This document shows, piece after piece, positions 17,458-26,627 of a stretch of DNA of 54,853 bases (position 1 is the first letter of the stretch; the number at the start of each line of letters is the position of its first letter). The DNA comes from an uncultured Bacteroidales bacterium (GTDB lineage Bacteria; Bacteroidota; Bacteroidia; Bacteroidales; UBA3824), in the NCBI GenBank assembly GCA_905234655.1, contig CAJOJG010000022.1:1-54853 (forward strand). Reading direction: 5' to 3'. The notes beneath the pieces are model-generated. The model was given only the letters and a program-made list of their open reading frames with translations, had not been told where the DNA came from and ran no database searches. The translations under genes were made by a program, and so were the position numbers.

Positions 17458-18942
17458 ATGAAAACAATTTTTGACATTAGAGCGATTGTTCCGCTTGCGG
17501 CAGTGATGGTGCTTGCTGTGGCGTGTGGCGGTGGCGGAGGCTACGAGCCGACGGACTCGCCGAACCCCTGGGCGGACAATTACGCCAGCGTCGCAACGCC
17601 CGACAGCATGGACTTTTGGGCGGCGTACAATGTCCACGACCCATGTGTCAGGAAGTTTGGCGACACTTATTATTGTTACAGCACGGACGCTGCATGGATT
17701 CCGCCGCGACCGCCAAAAGCCGACGGCGAAAAGCCGCCAAAGCCTCCGCGCCATAAGTTTGGCAATATCCCCATGCGCACATCTAAAGACTTGGTTAACT
17801 GGGAGTTCAAGGGCTACGCATTCGACAGCATCCCCACCGAGGCTTGGGAATATGTCCACCCGATAAGCGGACGCAAGACATCGCGCGGACTATGGGCGCC
17901 GTTTGTATATAAGGAAGGCGACACATTCAGGATGTACTATTGCCTTTCGACATTTGGCGAGAAGGTCTCGTACATTGGGCTTGCGGAGGCGGCTAACCCG
18001 CTTGGCCCCTGGACACCAAAGGGTTGCGTCGTGAAGACCGACAGCGCGTCAGTGATGAACGCCATCGACCCGACCATCATCGAAAACCATGAAAACGGCC
18101 AGTTGTGGATGATATACGGCTCGTTCTTCGGCGGACTTTTTGCCGTGGAGCTCAACCGTCAGACTGGCTTGACGCTCACGGACGGCGACCAGGGACACCT
18201 CATCGCCCACCGTGCTAACTACCAGGTAGACAACATGGAAGCCCCCGAGGTAATCTACAATCCCGACACAAAAAAATACTACCTCTTTGTAAGTTATGGC
18301 CCTCTTGCCACTACTTATAATGTGCGCGTCGCTGTCGCCGACCGTCCCGAAGGCCCGTACACAGACTATCTCGGCGTGGACCCGAGGGGCGAGGTCAACA
18401 CATTCCCAGTCCTCACAGCCCCGTACCGTTTTGAGAATCACGGCGGCTGGCAGGGCATGGCGCATTGCACGTGCTTTGACGACGGGCAGGGCAACTACTA
18501 CCTCGCATCGCAAGGCCGTCCGCAGAACGAGCCGGGCATGATGGATCTCTGCATACGCCGCATGGACTTCCGCGCCGACGGCTGGCCGATGGTTTCGCCG
18601 GAACGCTACGCCGGTGAGAAACAGGCAACCCTCTCGTTAAAAGACCTTTACGGCAAGTATGAGATAATCCATGTAAAGGACAACTACGTAGAGAAGGAAC
18701 TCTCGGGCGGACAGAGCAACGTCCTCCTGCCCGAAGAGACTAACACGTCCGAAAAGATTGAACTCTCAAGCGCGAACATCAGCGACTTCAAGGACGGAGT
18801 CTTCAGCCTCACTCTCCAATCGTCCAAGATTGACGGCGTAAAATCCTACATCGGCCACGACTGGGAGAACCAAAAAACTACAATCCTCTTCTCAGGCATT
18901 GATAATCAAGGCTTTGCCATTTGGGGAAAAAAGATAAATTGA
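17458..18942 (+). CDS. GH43-family glycoside hydrolase lipoprotein
   Basis: Predicted surface or periplasmic glycosidase of 494 residues, with lipobox LAVAC (Cys23). The GH43 five-bladed propeller covers about residues 50-390. The three acidic catalytic residues are D61 (NVHDPCVRKFGD), D204 (AIDPTIIEN) and E261 (NMEAPEV). The closest recognisable groups are arabinan-active GH43 enzymes (endo-arabinanase or arabinofuranosidase), so arabinan or arabinose-branched pectin is a reasonable inferred substrate. A C-terminal beta-rich region (about 395-494) resembles the accessory module of some arabinanases. Residues about 80-100 form an unusual proline-rich insertion (PPRPPKADGEKPPKPPRHK) next to the active-site blade. 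It is divergent from the hybrid sensor and upstream of susC/D genes. Confidence 0.9.
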   Translation: MKTIFDIRAIVPLAAVMVLAVACGGGGGYEPTDSPNPWADNYASVATPDSMDFWAAYNVHDPCVRKFGDTYYCYSTDAAWIPPRPPKADGEKPPKPPRHKFGNIPMRTSKDLVNWEFKGYAFDSIPTEAWEYVHPISGRKTSRGLWAPFVYKEGDTFRMYYCLSTFGEKVSYIGLAEAANPLGPWTPKGCVVKTDSASVMNAIDPTIIENHENGQLWMIYGSFFGGLFAVELNRQTGLTLTDGDQGHLIAHRANYQVDNMEAPEVIYNPDTKKYYLFVSYGPLATTYNVRVAVADRPEGPYTDYLGVDPRGEVNTFPVLTAPYRFENHGGWQGMAHCTCFDDGQGNYYLASQGRPQNEPGMMDLCIRRMDFRADGWPMVSPERYAGEKQATLSLKDLYGKYEIIHVKDNYVEKELSGGQSNVLLPEETNTSEKIELSSANISDFKDGVFSLTLQSSKIDGVKSYIGHDWENQKTTILFSGIDNQGFAIWGKKIN

Positions 18943-18967
18943 CCGTCAAATCCACTTATTGAGTTAA

Positions 18968-18980
18968 TTTGTCCACCATG
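18968..18980 (+). promoter_or_regulatory. TTTGTCCACCATG motif upstream of SusC
   Basis: Exact copy of the 13-mer at 17319-17331, same orientation, about 140 bases before the SusC ATG. Three GTTAAC palindromes follow at about 18991, 19012 and 19062. No consensus -7 element is visible here; the best is TAATTTTA at 18998-19005. That would be consistent with an activated promoter. Confidence 0.4.
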
Positions 18981-19121
18981 TTAAAAAATAGTTAACGTAA
19001 TTTTACACCGTGTTAACAAAGCCTAAACGCCGGGCGGATTGCGACAACCCTGCGGCTGAAGTTAACACTTATATTAATAAACGTGAAAAATCAAAAAAGT
19101 TTTAGACTTAAATTTAACGGT

Positions 19122-22100
19122 ATGAAAAAGCAAATTTTAGTTTTTGTGGGAATGTTGGCCCTGACGCCGGCAGCCGCCCTCGCCAGTGACGGCGTAGGCT
19201 CGCTAACAGAGATTGCCGCCCCATACGACAACATCAAGGTCAAGGGCACGGTGGTCGACGAGACCGGCAGCCCCATCCCCGGTGCCTCGGTCTACGTCAA
19301 GGGAACGACCTCCGGCACAATCTCCGACATCGACGGCAACTTCTCCATCGAATGTCCCTCCGACGCGACCCTCGTATTCTCTTACGTGGGCTACACGACC
19401 CAGGAACTCGCAGTGAACGGCCGCACCAACCTCGGCACCATCTCCATGATGGAAGACAACAAGGAACTCGAGCAGGTGGTAGTAATCGGTTACGGCACAC
19501 AGAAAAAGGTCGATTTGACGGGTTCTGTGGCAATCGTTGACGCCGACGAGATGAAGAAAGTCTCCAACTCCAACATCTCCACAATGCTCGAAGGCAAGGT
19601 GGCAGGCGTGCAGATTACATCTGACGGTCAGCCCGGCGCAGACCCGAGCGTCCGCATCCGTGGTATCTCCACTTTCGGAGACTCTGCTCCTCTGTACATC
19701 ATCGACGGTGTGCCCGTAGGAACGTCCATTCGCGACTTCTCGCCAAACGACATCGCCACCATCCAAATCTTGAAGGACGCATCCGCAGCCGCAATCTACG
19801 GTTCGCGTGCGGCAAACGGCGTGGTAATCATCACCACCAAGAGCGGCAAGAAAAACCAGCCTCTCCGCGTTGACTACTCAGGATACTATGGTATTGACTG
19901 GGTAAACAAAAACACATTCGATGTAATGAACACCGACCAGTTTGTTGAGTACATTCAGACAGCAGCCAAAAATTCCAACACGGCGCTTCCTTCTGGCTAC
20001 GACCCCACCTCAGACAAATACTTCCTCAAAGAAGGCAACTATGTGAATACCGACTGGTTTGACGAAGTGTTCAAACTTGGCAAGCGTCAAAACCACAACG
20101 TGAGCCTCTCTGGCGGCTCCGACCACAGCACCTATAATATTGGTCTCGACTACTTCGATCAAAAGGGCGTTGTGGAAGGTACAGGTCCCGACTACACACG
20201 CTATACAGCGCGTATCAACAACACTATGGACGTCAAGTTCATCAAATTCCGTACAGGTCTCGTGTATTCCCACTCCGACCAAAACAATATGTCAATCGGC
20301 AACAGAAACGAGTACATTCAAGGCCTCAACGCCAACCAAGGCAACTTCATGAGCTCCATCCTCGTAATGCAGCCTACCATTCCGGCTTACGACGAAAGTA
20401 CGTGGGTACTTGATGGACGAGAAGGCGAAGGTGCAGCCGCAGCATTGCCCTACGACGCATACGGCTACGGCGTTTACGATGCTACAATACACGGCGACAT
20501 CGCACAGTCCAACCCATTGGTACTCAACAACATCATTGAACGCAAATACCAAGTAGATCGTATCCTCGGAACAGCCAGCGCAAATGTGGACTTGTTTGAC
20601 ATGGTAGGTCTCAACTTCGCCAACCACAAACTCTCCTACAACCTCAATCTCTCTTACAGCAAGACATACTGCAAGGACTTTGTATGGCTGCCCACATGGT
20701 ACCAGAGCTCAAAACTCACACACTCGCAGTCTGACTCCCGTCTCGATCAAGGCTACCGTCAATATACCGACGCCCTCGTTGAAAACACAATCAATTACGA
20801 AGGTACAATCGCCGACAAGCATCACATCAGCGCGGTAGTCGGCATGACATACGAGGCAGAAAAATACCACACTGTTGCGGCTTGGGGCTTCGACTATTCT
20901 GCTCCTTACTACTTGCAGATTTCTCAGGCTGCTGACCGCGACGCTACTTCCTACGAATCGGAACACCGTCTTGCGTCTTACATCGGACGTCTCAACTACG
21001 ACTTCGACCAGAAATATCTCCTTAGCGTAACGGCTCGTCGAGATGGTTCTTCAAGGCTTTCGAGCGAAGACCGCTGGGGATGGTTCCCGTCTGTTTCTCT
21101 CGGTTGGAGGCTCGACCGCGAAGAGTTCTTCCCGGTTGACGACAAACTCATCAACCTCTTCAAGATACGTGGCAGCTACGGCATCCTCGGCAACGAAAAC
21201 ATCGGCGAATACCAGTATATGGAAACTATGAACCGCAACAACTTTATGTACTCATTCAACGGCAGCATCGTATCAGGCTCGGCAATCAGTTCTTTTGTCA
21301 ATACTTCCATCGCTTGGGAGAAAAAGAAATCCACATCTGTTGGTTTAGACCTCGGCATGTTGAACGGACAAATTGAGTTTACATTCGAGTGGTTCAAGAA
21401 CAAGTCGGAAGACCTCCTCTACGGCGTAGCAGTACCGATTACAGCAGGTGTAACCAACGGCACAGTTACCATGAACGCAGCAGAAATGGAAAACAGCGGT
21501 TTTGAATGGTCTGCCACTTATCACAACTACAAACACAAAGTAAAGTACGACATCTCATTCAACGCCTCGACCCTCAAAAACAAGGTAAAATCGCTCGGCT
21601 TTGGCAACGACTACTACCTCACTGGCAACTACATGACTAAACTTGACGACGAAATCGGACGCTTTTACGGCTATCGTTACATGGGAATCATCCAAGACCA
21701 GGCACAGCTTGACGCTTGGAACGCATACGCAGTTGAACATGGCGCCACAGAATACCAGCCTGGCGCAAACGTAGGCGACTGCCTGTATGCTGACCTCAAC
21801 GGAGATGGACAAATCACCGACGCCGACCGTGAAGACCTCGGCTCCGGCATGCCTTCTGTCAACTTCGGTCTCAGCGGACGCGTAGAGTACAAAGGTTGGG
21901 ACCTCAGCGTTTCTACATACGGCGCACTTGGCTTCAAGGTTCAGGACGCTATCTACGACCAGATGACCTCCTGCTATTCAATCGGCAACAGAGATCCCGA
22001 AGTAATGTCGGCTGGTTCGCCAAACGTTTACTACACCAATACAGCCACTTTGGCTTGGAACGACCTTTTCTCGGAGCGCAAAATCCAAAATGCCAACTAC

Positions 22101-22325
22101 TGGAAGATTGCTAACGTAGAACTCGGCTACAATTTCAAGGACGACTGGTTCAATGGCATTGTTAGCAACGTAAGAGCATACGTATCGCTCCAAAACATTG
22201 CAACTCTTACCAAGTACAAGGGCTACAATGTAGATTACGCTCCTGGTCTTTGGACTCCCGGCTACAACTACTGTTCATTCCCGACACCTAAAACCGTTAT
22301 GTTCGGTCTCAAGTGTTCTTTCTAA
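19122..22325 (+). CDS. SusC/RagA-type TonB-linked outer-membrane transporter
   Basis: Imports oligosaccharides across the outer membrane together with the SusD lipoprotein encoded 33 bases downstream. From the ATG at 19122 it has 1067 residues. It has a signal peptide (MKKQILVFVGMLALTPAAALA), a carboxypeptidase-regulatory-like domain (about 35-115), a SusC-signature linker (EQVVVIGYGTQKKVDLTGSV), a plug (about 125-235, RIRGISTFGDSAPLYIIDG), and a large barrel ending in a terminal beta strand with Phe (MFGLKCSF). The frame can be extended 13 codons to a GTG at 19083 with a plausible MKNQKSFRLKFNG extension. I prefer the ATG because it opens the signal peptide directly. It lies downstream of GH43 in the PUL and is expected to be induced by the hybrid sensor. 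Confidence 0.95.
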   Translation: MKKQILVFVGMLALTPAAALASDGVGSLTEIAAPYDNIKVKGTVVDETGSPIPGASVYVKGTTSGTISDIDGNFSIECPSDATLVFSYVGYTTQELAVNGRTNLGTISMMEDNKELEQVVVIGYGTQKKVDLTGSVAIVDADEMKKVSNSNISTMLEGKVAGVQITSDGQPGADPSVRIRGISTFGDSAPLYIIDGVPVGTSIRDFSPNDIATIQILKDASAAAIYGSRAANGVVIITTKSGKKNQPLRVDYSGYYGIDWVNKNTFDVMNTDQFVEYIQTAAKNSNTALPSGYDPTSDKYFLKEGNYVNTDWFDEVFKLGKRQNHNVSLSGGSDHSTYNIGLDYFDQKGVVEGTGPDYTRYTARINNTMDVKFIKFRTGLVYSHSDQNNMSIGNRNEYIQGLNANQGNFMSSILVMQPTIPAYDESTWVLDGREGEGAAAALPYDAYGYGVYDATIHGDIAQSNPLVLNNIIERKYQVDRILGTASANVDLFDMVGLNFANHKLSYNLNLSYSKTYCKDFVWLPTWYQSSKLTHSQSDSRLDQGYRQYTDALVENTINYEGTIADKHHISAVVGMTYEAEKYHTVAAWGFDYSAPYYLQISQAADRDATSYESEHRLASYIGRLNYDFDQKYLLSVTARRDGSSRLSSEDRWGWFPSVSLGWRLDREEFFPVDDKLINLFKIRGSYGILGNENIGEYQYMETMNRNNFMYSFNGSIVSGSAISSFVNTSIAWEKKKSTSVGLDLGMLNGQIEFTFEWFKNKSEDLLYGVAVPITAGVTNGTVTMNAAEMENSGFEWSATYHNYKHKVKYDISFNASTLKNKVKSLGFGNDYYLTGNYMTKLDDEIGRFYGYRYMGIIQDQAQLDAWNAYAVEHGATEYQPGANVGDCLYADLNGDGQITDADREDLGSGMPSVNFGLSGRVEYKGWDLSVSTYGALGFKVQDAIYDQMTSCYSIGNRDPEVMSAGSPNVYYTNTATLAWNDLFSERKIQNANYWKIANVELGYNFKDDWFNGIVSNVRAYVSLQNIATLTKYKGYNVDYAPGLWTPGYNYCSFPTPKTVMFGLKCSF

Positions 22326-22358
22326 AACATAGCGAATCATATAAAATAGGATACAATC

Positions 22359-24131
22359 ATGAAAAAGAATAAATTGATATATGTTGCTGGATTGGGACTG
22401 ATGCTGGCATCGGGCTTATCTTCCTGCGAAGACAAACTCGATGTAGTAAACACCAATCAGCAGACAACAAGCGAGTTCGGCAACACTTCATCGGACCTTG
22501 ACGAGGCGGTCATCGCCTGCTACAACCACATCCGAATGGACGGTACATTCTCACGTCTTGGCTACCTCGAGGAAGTGTGCCTCGGTGATGAAGTGGGTGA
22601 ATTCAACGACAACCTCTGGTGGAGCCGTTTCGACTGGTACAATGCTCCACAAGCCGGTTGGGACGAGCAGACATCGCCACTCTACATGTGGTCGTATGCC
22701 ATCAACAAGTGCAATTTCGTACTCTACAAGGTGGACAAAGTAGGCCTTGACGCATCAAGCGACAAGTACAAGCAAATCAAAGGTCAGGCACTCTTTATCC
22801 GAGGCCTTGGTCTTTACGAACTGGCAACATTCTACCAGGACGTGCCTTTCACGACCAACTACGAAGACTACGGCTCGCTTGAGGGATTGTACATGCCCAC
22901 ACGCCCGCAATCGGAAGTCCTCGACCAAGCCGAAGCGGATTTCAAGGAAGCAATGGAACTTCTTCCATCCCGTGACGAAGGCGGCGAGTGGGCTGGAGGA
23001 CGCGCAACTTGCGGTGCCGCAGCAGGCTATTACGTAAGGACACTGATGTTCCGCCGCAAATTCACCGACGCTCTCGCTGTTTGCAAAGACATCCTCAGTT
23101 CCGAAGACGGCGGCAATCAGAAGTACGGCGCATACAAACTTATGGCTGACTACGGCGACAACTTCCGTTCTCAAAGTGGCGAAAACAACGAAGAATCCCT
23201 CTTTGAAGTTCAGTTCCTCGACTACGGTGTTGGTGGCTCCGACTTCGAGTGGGGTCCGGTCAACAATTCCAAGAGCGCAACACAAGGTCATGCAATTGAA
23301 ACAGTATTTGCCAACGGCGATGCGGGCGGTTGGAACGACCTCGCCGCTCAGCCCTGGCTCTATCAGACTTTCAAGAGCCAGAACCAGGTAAACGGCAACC
23401 CCGATCCGCGCCTCTACTGGACACTTCTGTCCTACGAACCCGAATACGACAATATGGACGGCTACTCCAACACGGCTTACACCACGGCTTACACCGAGCA
23501 TATTGCCACCGGAGCAAACTGGTTTGGTATGTCGATTGCAAAGCACACCACTGCTCGCGAAAACCTTTACACCACCATCCCAGCGCAGGGTCTTACTTGT
23601 GGCGTCAACATAAGACTGCTCCGCTACTCCGACATCCTGCTTCGCGCAGCCGAATGTGAAAACGAAGTCAATGGTCCCACAGCAAACGCCTTCAAGTGGA
23701 TCAACAAGGTACGTAAGCGCGCCAACCTCGCGGATCTCGACCAAAGCAAATTCACCACAGCGGACGCACTCTTTGAGCAAATCGCCAACGTAGAACGTCC
23801 TACAGAGTTCGGCTGCGAACACGGTCGTCTTCAAGACCTCATCCGTTGGGGCTTCTTCTACGAGCCGTCGCGCTTGAAACAACTCCACAAACACGGCTGC
23901 TCTTTCCATGGAAAGGACAGAGTTGCAGAATTGCCTGCTACCGTTGAAGAGGCCGATTACGACAGTTTCCAGTACTATCAGGAAGGTCATGAATACATGT
24001 GCATCGTTGACAAGGATCTCAACGCCAACTACAACCTCAAAGGCAACTCGGCAAACAACAACACGTCAAACCGCAGCTTCTACGACGGCTACACAATACA
24101 CCCCGTAGTACCTGGCATAGGCGTGCAATAG
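22359..24131 (+). CDS. SusD/RagB-type glycan-binding lipoprotein
   Basis: Surface lipoprotein that captures glycans as the lid of the SusC transporter. The 590-residue protein has a signal sequence with lipobox (GLSSC, Cys23). The SusD fold shows the usual TPR-like N-terminal repeats (SDLDEAVIACYNHIRMDG) and a conserved QALFIRGLGLYELATFYQDVPF region. The C-terminal half has LRYSDILLRAAECENEVNGP and ERPTEFGCEHGRLQDLIRWG, the standard SusD/RagB signature. Ligand specificity cannot be read from sequence. It is directly after susC in the same operon. Confidence 0.95.
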   Translation: MKKNKLIYVAGLGLMLASGLSSCEDKLDVVNTNQQTTSEFGNTSSDLDEAVIACYNHIRMDGTFSRLGYLEEVCLGDEVGEFNDNLWWSRFDWYNAPQAGWDEQTSPLYMWSYAINKCNFVLYKVDKVGLDASSDKYKQIKGQALFIRGLGLYELATFYQDVPFTTNYEDYGSLEGLYMPTRPQSEVLDQAEADFKEAMELLPSRDEGGEWAGGRATCGAAAGYYVRTLMFRRKFTDALAVCKDILSSEDGGNQKYGAYKLMADYGDNFRSQSGENNEESLFEVQFLDYGVGGSDFEWGPVNNSKSATQGHAIETVFANGDAGGWNDLAAQPWLYQTFKSQNQVNGNPDPRLYWTLLSYEPEYDNMDGYSNTAYTTAYTEHIATGANWFGMSIAKHTTARENLYTTIPAQGLTCGVNIRLLRYSDILLRAAECENEVNGPTANAFKWINKVRKRANLADLDQSKFTTADALFEQIANVERPTEFGCEHGRLQDLIRWGFFYEPSRLKQLHKHGCSFHGKDRVAELPATVEEADYDSFQYYQEGHEYMCIVDKDLNANYNLKGNSANNNTSNRSFYDGYTIHPVVPGIGVQ

Positions 24132-24145
24132 AAATTTTGAAAAAC

Positions 24146-24178
24146 GTAGGGGGACGTACATTATGGAACGTTCCCTAC
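24146..24178 (+). other. Hairpin between SusD and the third PUL lipoprotein gene
   Basis: GTAGGGGGACGT (24146-24157) pairs imperfectly with ACGTTCCCTAC (24168-24178) around a short loop. There is no T-run. It may adjust mRNA stability or partial termination between the two genes. Confidence 0.4.
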
Positions 24179-24210
24179 ATTAAACAAACAATATTAAAAC
24201 GAATATAATC

Positions 24211-26070
24211 ATGAAAATAAATAAAATTTTCGCAGCAACACTTGTTGCAGTGAGCGTGGCAGCAACGCTCACCACGGGCTGTGACGAGAGCGAACTCTAC
24301 AGTGCAGATGCTCCGGAGTGGATTGCAGACTCTGTGTCGGCCGTAGCGGCAAGAAACGCCGCAAACGCAGGAGAGGGCATAGACAAAAACTCGCTTGGAA
24401 CCCTTTTCGAGACGTTTTCATCAACCGACTGGAACTGGCCCAAACTCCACGTTGAGGCACAAGTCGGCACTTGGAAGTTCACCAGCAGCGACGGCAAATA
24501 CACCGACGTAGAGATTGTCGGCTCGGCTTGGTGGTCTCCCCAATCCATTGACGCCAACGCCGACGGCAGCAACTGGACAAGCTCCGACTTCGACCTCGCC
24601 CTCGACCAAGAATTGCTCCTCACATTCATACCCCAGACCGAAAACGCAGTGGTAATGTGGGAGTTTTACGGCAACGGATATTGGACAACAATGTCGGAAG
24701 GCAACTGGTGGTTTGCCGACGACGGTGACATTAAACCAGGTGAAACTGCCACTGGTTCCACATCCGGATACAGCACCACGGACATGGGCATGTACCATTG
24801 GGCTCCGGGGTCTGTCGTTAATGTCCTCGTCACCAAAAGCGGAAAAACCACAACACTCGCCGTTTATGGACCCACAATCGAAGACTACGAAGCATCTTCC
24901 ATCAAACTCGAAGGCATCCAATCGACCCGCGAATTTTCGGAATACCTCACACTCGACCAGATTGTCGAGAACGCCACTATAACCGTCGGATTCAACGACG
25001 ACGCATTCTCAAAGCAAGTGGACTTAAAGGACTGCCACCTCAGCGTGTCCCCCGACCTCACGACACCAGGAATGAAGACCGTAACCGCCGTTTATTACCT
25101 GACAAACGAGGGCGAGGCCGGCAATCCAGTCATCGGAACATACAACGTCAATATCGTCAACAAGGTTGAAAGCATTACGGTAGCCACTATGCCGAACAAC
25201 ACGATCTACTACCTTAATTCAGACGGATCAGACATAAAGTTCGACCCGACAGGCATTGTCGTTAAATCCAACAATGGAGACATCCTGACTAACGATGTTC
25301 TGACATTCAGCAACATTAAAAATGAGGAAGGCACACAGTCCGTTACAATCACATACAGCGACGGCATCTCTACGACAATAGATGTTACCGTTACTGAGCT
25401 GGTGGGCGACGACATACTATTTAAAGGCAAAATCGTCGGCAGCGGCAAATTCGTAACGGACGAAACATTCGGACTGGTGTTCGAAAATGACAATTCAGCC
25501 CAAAGAACAAGCTACTTGCTGCTGCCAGAAGGAACTATTCCCGATTGCTCTGAATCAAATGCAATGACGATTTCATTCTGGGTCAATGGCAACGGCAAAG
25601 CCTTTATATGGTCTCCGATTTTCGCTGCCTACGCTGCCGCACCTGTCGACAACTCTAACACATTCCCAATGTTCATTATCCAAGGACGCGGACTTTTGCA
25701 GACCAACATCGAAGGCTGGAACGACTTTACCGGAGCGCAGAACACTACCGGAGCAAACACCGAAAGCGTCGCATATCTGGAAGACAACCAGTGGCACTTA
25801 GTAACCGTAACAATCACCGACAAACACGCTGAGTTTATTGTTGACAATACCGTTGTCAATGCCTGGGATTACACTGGCGAAGGCGATGGACAAGTAACAA
25901 CAGGCTTCTTGTCAAAGGGGCACGAAATGTTGACATACATCTGCCTTGGCGGCAACCAGGCTTGGGGCTGGGGAGATCCCGACACCGGCTACAAATATGC
26001 CAAACTCAAAACCTACGACAGGGTAATCACTGCCGAGGAAATCGCTAAGCGTATCGCCGACAAAGAATAA
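24211..26070 (+). CDS. PUL surface lipoprotein with Ig-like and LamG domains
   Basis: A 619-residue lipoprotein (lipobox TTGC, Cys24) in the position normally held by a SusE/SusF or surface glycan-binding protein. A novel-looking tryptophan-rich beta domain covers about residues 55-230 (WNWPKLHVEAQVGTWKF, WWSPQSIDANADGSNW, NGYWTTMSEGNWWF). It is followed by two bacterial Ig-like modules (about 235-400) and a C-terminal laminin-G/concanavalin-like jelly roll (about 405-615, with SYLLLPEGTIPDCSESNAMTI). The LamG fold suggests direct glycan binding, and possibly enzymatic activity cannot be excluded. It ends at a strong terminator, closing the PUL. Confidence 0.85.
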   Translation: MKINKIFAATLVAVSVAATLTTGCDESELYSADAPEWIADSVSAVAARNAANAGEGIDKNSLGTLFETFSSTDWNWPKLHVEAQVGTWKFTSSDGKYTDVEIVGSAWWSPQSIDANADGSNWTSSDFDLALDQELLLTFIPQTENAVVMWEFYGNGYWTTMSEGNWWFADDGDIKPGETATGSTSGYSTTDMGMYHWAPGSVVNVLVTKSGKTTTLAVYGPTIEDYEASSIKLEGIQSTREFSEYLTLDQIVENATITVGFNDDAFSKQVDLKDCHLSVSPDLTTPGMKTVTAVYYLTNEGEAGNPVIGTYNVNIVNKVESITVATMPNNTIYYLNSDGSDIKFDPTGIVVKSNNGDILTNDVLTFSNIKNEEGTQSVTITYSDGISTTIDVTVTELVGDDILFKGKIVGSGKFVTDETFGLVFENDNSAQRTSYLLLPEGTIPDCSESNAMTISFWVNGNGKAFIWSPIFAAYAAAPVDNSNTFPMFIIQGRGLLQTNIEGWNDFTGAQNTTGANTESVAYLEDNQWHLVTVTITDKHAEFIVDNTVVNAWDYTGEGDGQVTTGFLSKGHEMLTYICLGGNQAWGWGDPDTGYKYAKLKTYDRVITAEEIAKRIADKE

Positions 26071-26099
26071 TCCGTAATCAATCCCTCTCACAATAATCT

Positions 26100-26136
26100 C
26101 CCCGCCGGTAATCGTCCATCGGCGGGGATTTTTTTC
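26100..26136 (+). terminator. Terminator at the end of the PUL
   Basis: CCCCGCCG (26100-26107) and CGGCGGGG (26120-26127) form an 8-bp GC stem with a 12-base loop, followed by a run of seven T residues. Confidence 0.85.
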
Positions 26137-26147
26137 CGACTACCCCT

Positions 26148-26256
26148 CCGATACCACCGCCAAATCGTCCCAAAAAACAGAGATTTGGCGGTACTATCGC
26201 CGATACTTGCGCCAAATCTCAAAAAAAATTCGAGATTTGGCGCAAGTATCGGCGAT
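26148..26256. repeat. Two tandem hairpins of one palindromic repeat family
   Basis: Four alternating-orientation copies of a roughly 24-base unit. Copy A (26148-26166) and copy B (about 26181-26204) pair as the first hairpin around CGCCAAATC/GATTTGGCG. Copy C (26196-26220) and copy D (26232-26256) are perfect 25-base complements around an 11-base loop and are followed by eight T residues. B and C overlap by the shared ATCGCCGAT. The second hairpin could terminate transcription on the + strand. Confidence 0.75.
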
Positions 26257-26262
26257 TTTTTT

Positions 26263-26270
26263 TATATTTG
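26263..26270 (+). promoter_or_regulatory. -7 element of the truncated ATPase gene
   Basis: TATATTTG lies directly after the second palindrome. The nearest TTG (26237-26239) is 23 bases away, inside the palindrome arm. Confidence 0.4.
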
Positions 26271-26290
26271 CAACACAAAAAATTTCAATT

Positions 26291-26362
26291 ATGGCAAAAG
26301 ACAAAATCATAGGCAGAGCGCACGAAATCAAGTTGTTGGACGATTTGGTAGCGTCCAACTAA
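26291..26362 (+). pseudogene. Truncated ATPase gene start
   Basis: ATG 26291 opens a 23-codon frame reading MAKDKIIGRAHEIKLLDDLV followed by ASN and TAA. This is the exact N-terminal pattern of the Bacteroidota AAA (archaeal-type, DUF234-associated) ATP-binding proteins, whose next segment would be the beta strand before the Walker A motif. No Walker A or later part follows, so only the first 23 residues survive. It sits right behind the palindromic repeat and its own -7 element. Confidence 0.6.
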
Positions 26363-26381
26363 AAAAAACGTAATAACACTT

Positions 26382-26393
26382 TTTGTCCACCAT
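26382..26393 (+). promoter_or_regulatory. Third TTTGTCCACCAT motif
   Basis: Exact 12-base copy of the motif found upstream of GH43 and SusC, here after the PUL and behind the ATPase remnant. No PUL gene start is nearby. Confidence 0.3.
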
Positions 26394-26539
26394 CCCAAGC
26401 CATAGATATCAACGGTCGCCTGTATACCGCTTTCGGCAACCTGTTTTTGTTGAAAGCAGCATACAAAATCGCCGTTAAACGTCACCGAAAGCATCCGCAG
26501 CCCGGTATTACAGTACTACGCGTATATCAACCCACACAA

Positions 26540-26590
26540 AAATTTGGGGCAGCCGCAGTACACGATTCCCGTGTCCGAAGGCTGCCCCAA
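26540..26590 (-). terminator. Terminator of the sensor phosphatase gene
   Basis: Minus-strand TTGGGGCAGCC (complement of 26580-26590) and its complement at 26544-26554 form an 11-bp stem. Inside it is a nested ACACGG/CGTGT stem. It is followed by AAATTTTTG. It stands about 40 bases after the stop at 26628 and explains the spurious small frames here. Confidence 0.75.
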
Positions 26591-26627
26591 GGAGAAAAAC
26601 TTATTAATGAGGAAACAGTAAAAAATA

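Noticed and set aside
22755..23990. 411-codon open frame on the minus strand
   Set aside because: Antisense to the SusD gene, with no promoter and no family resemblance.
26251..26265. Second palindrome as the main PUL terminator
   Set aside because: A complete terminator already stands at 26100-26136; the palindrome belongs to a separate repeat structure, though it may act as a back-up.
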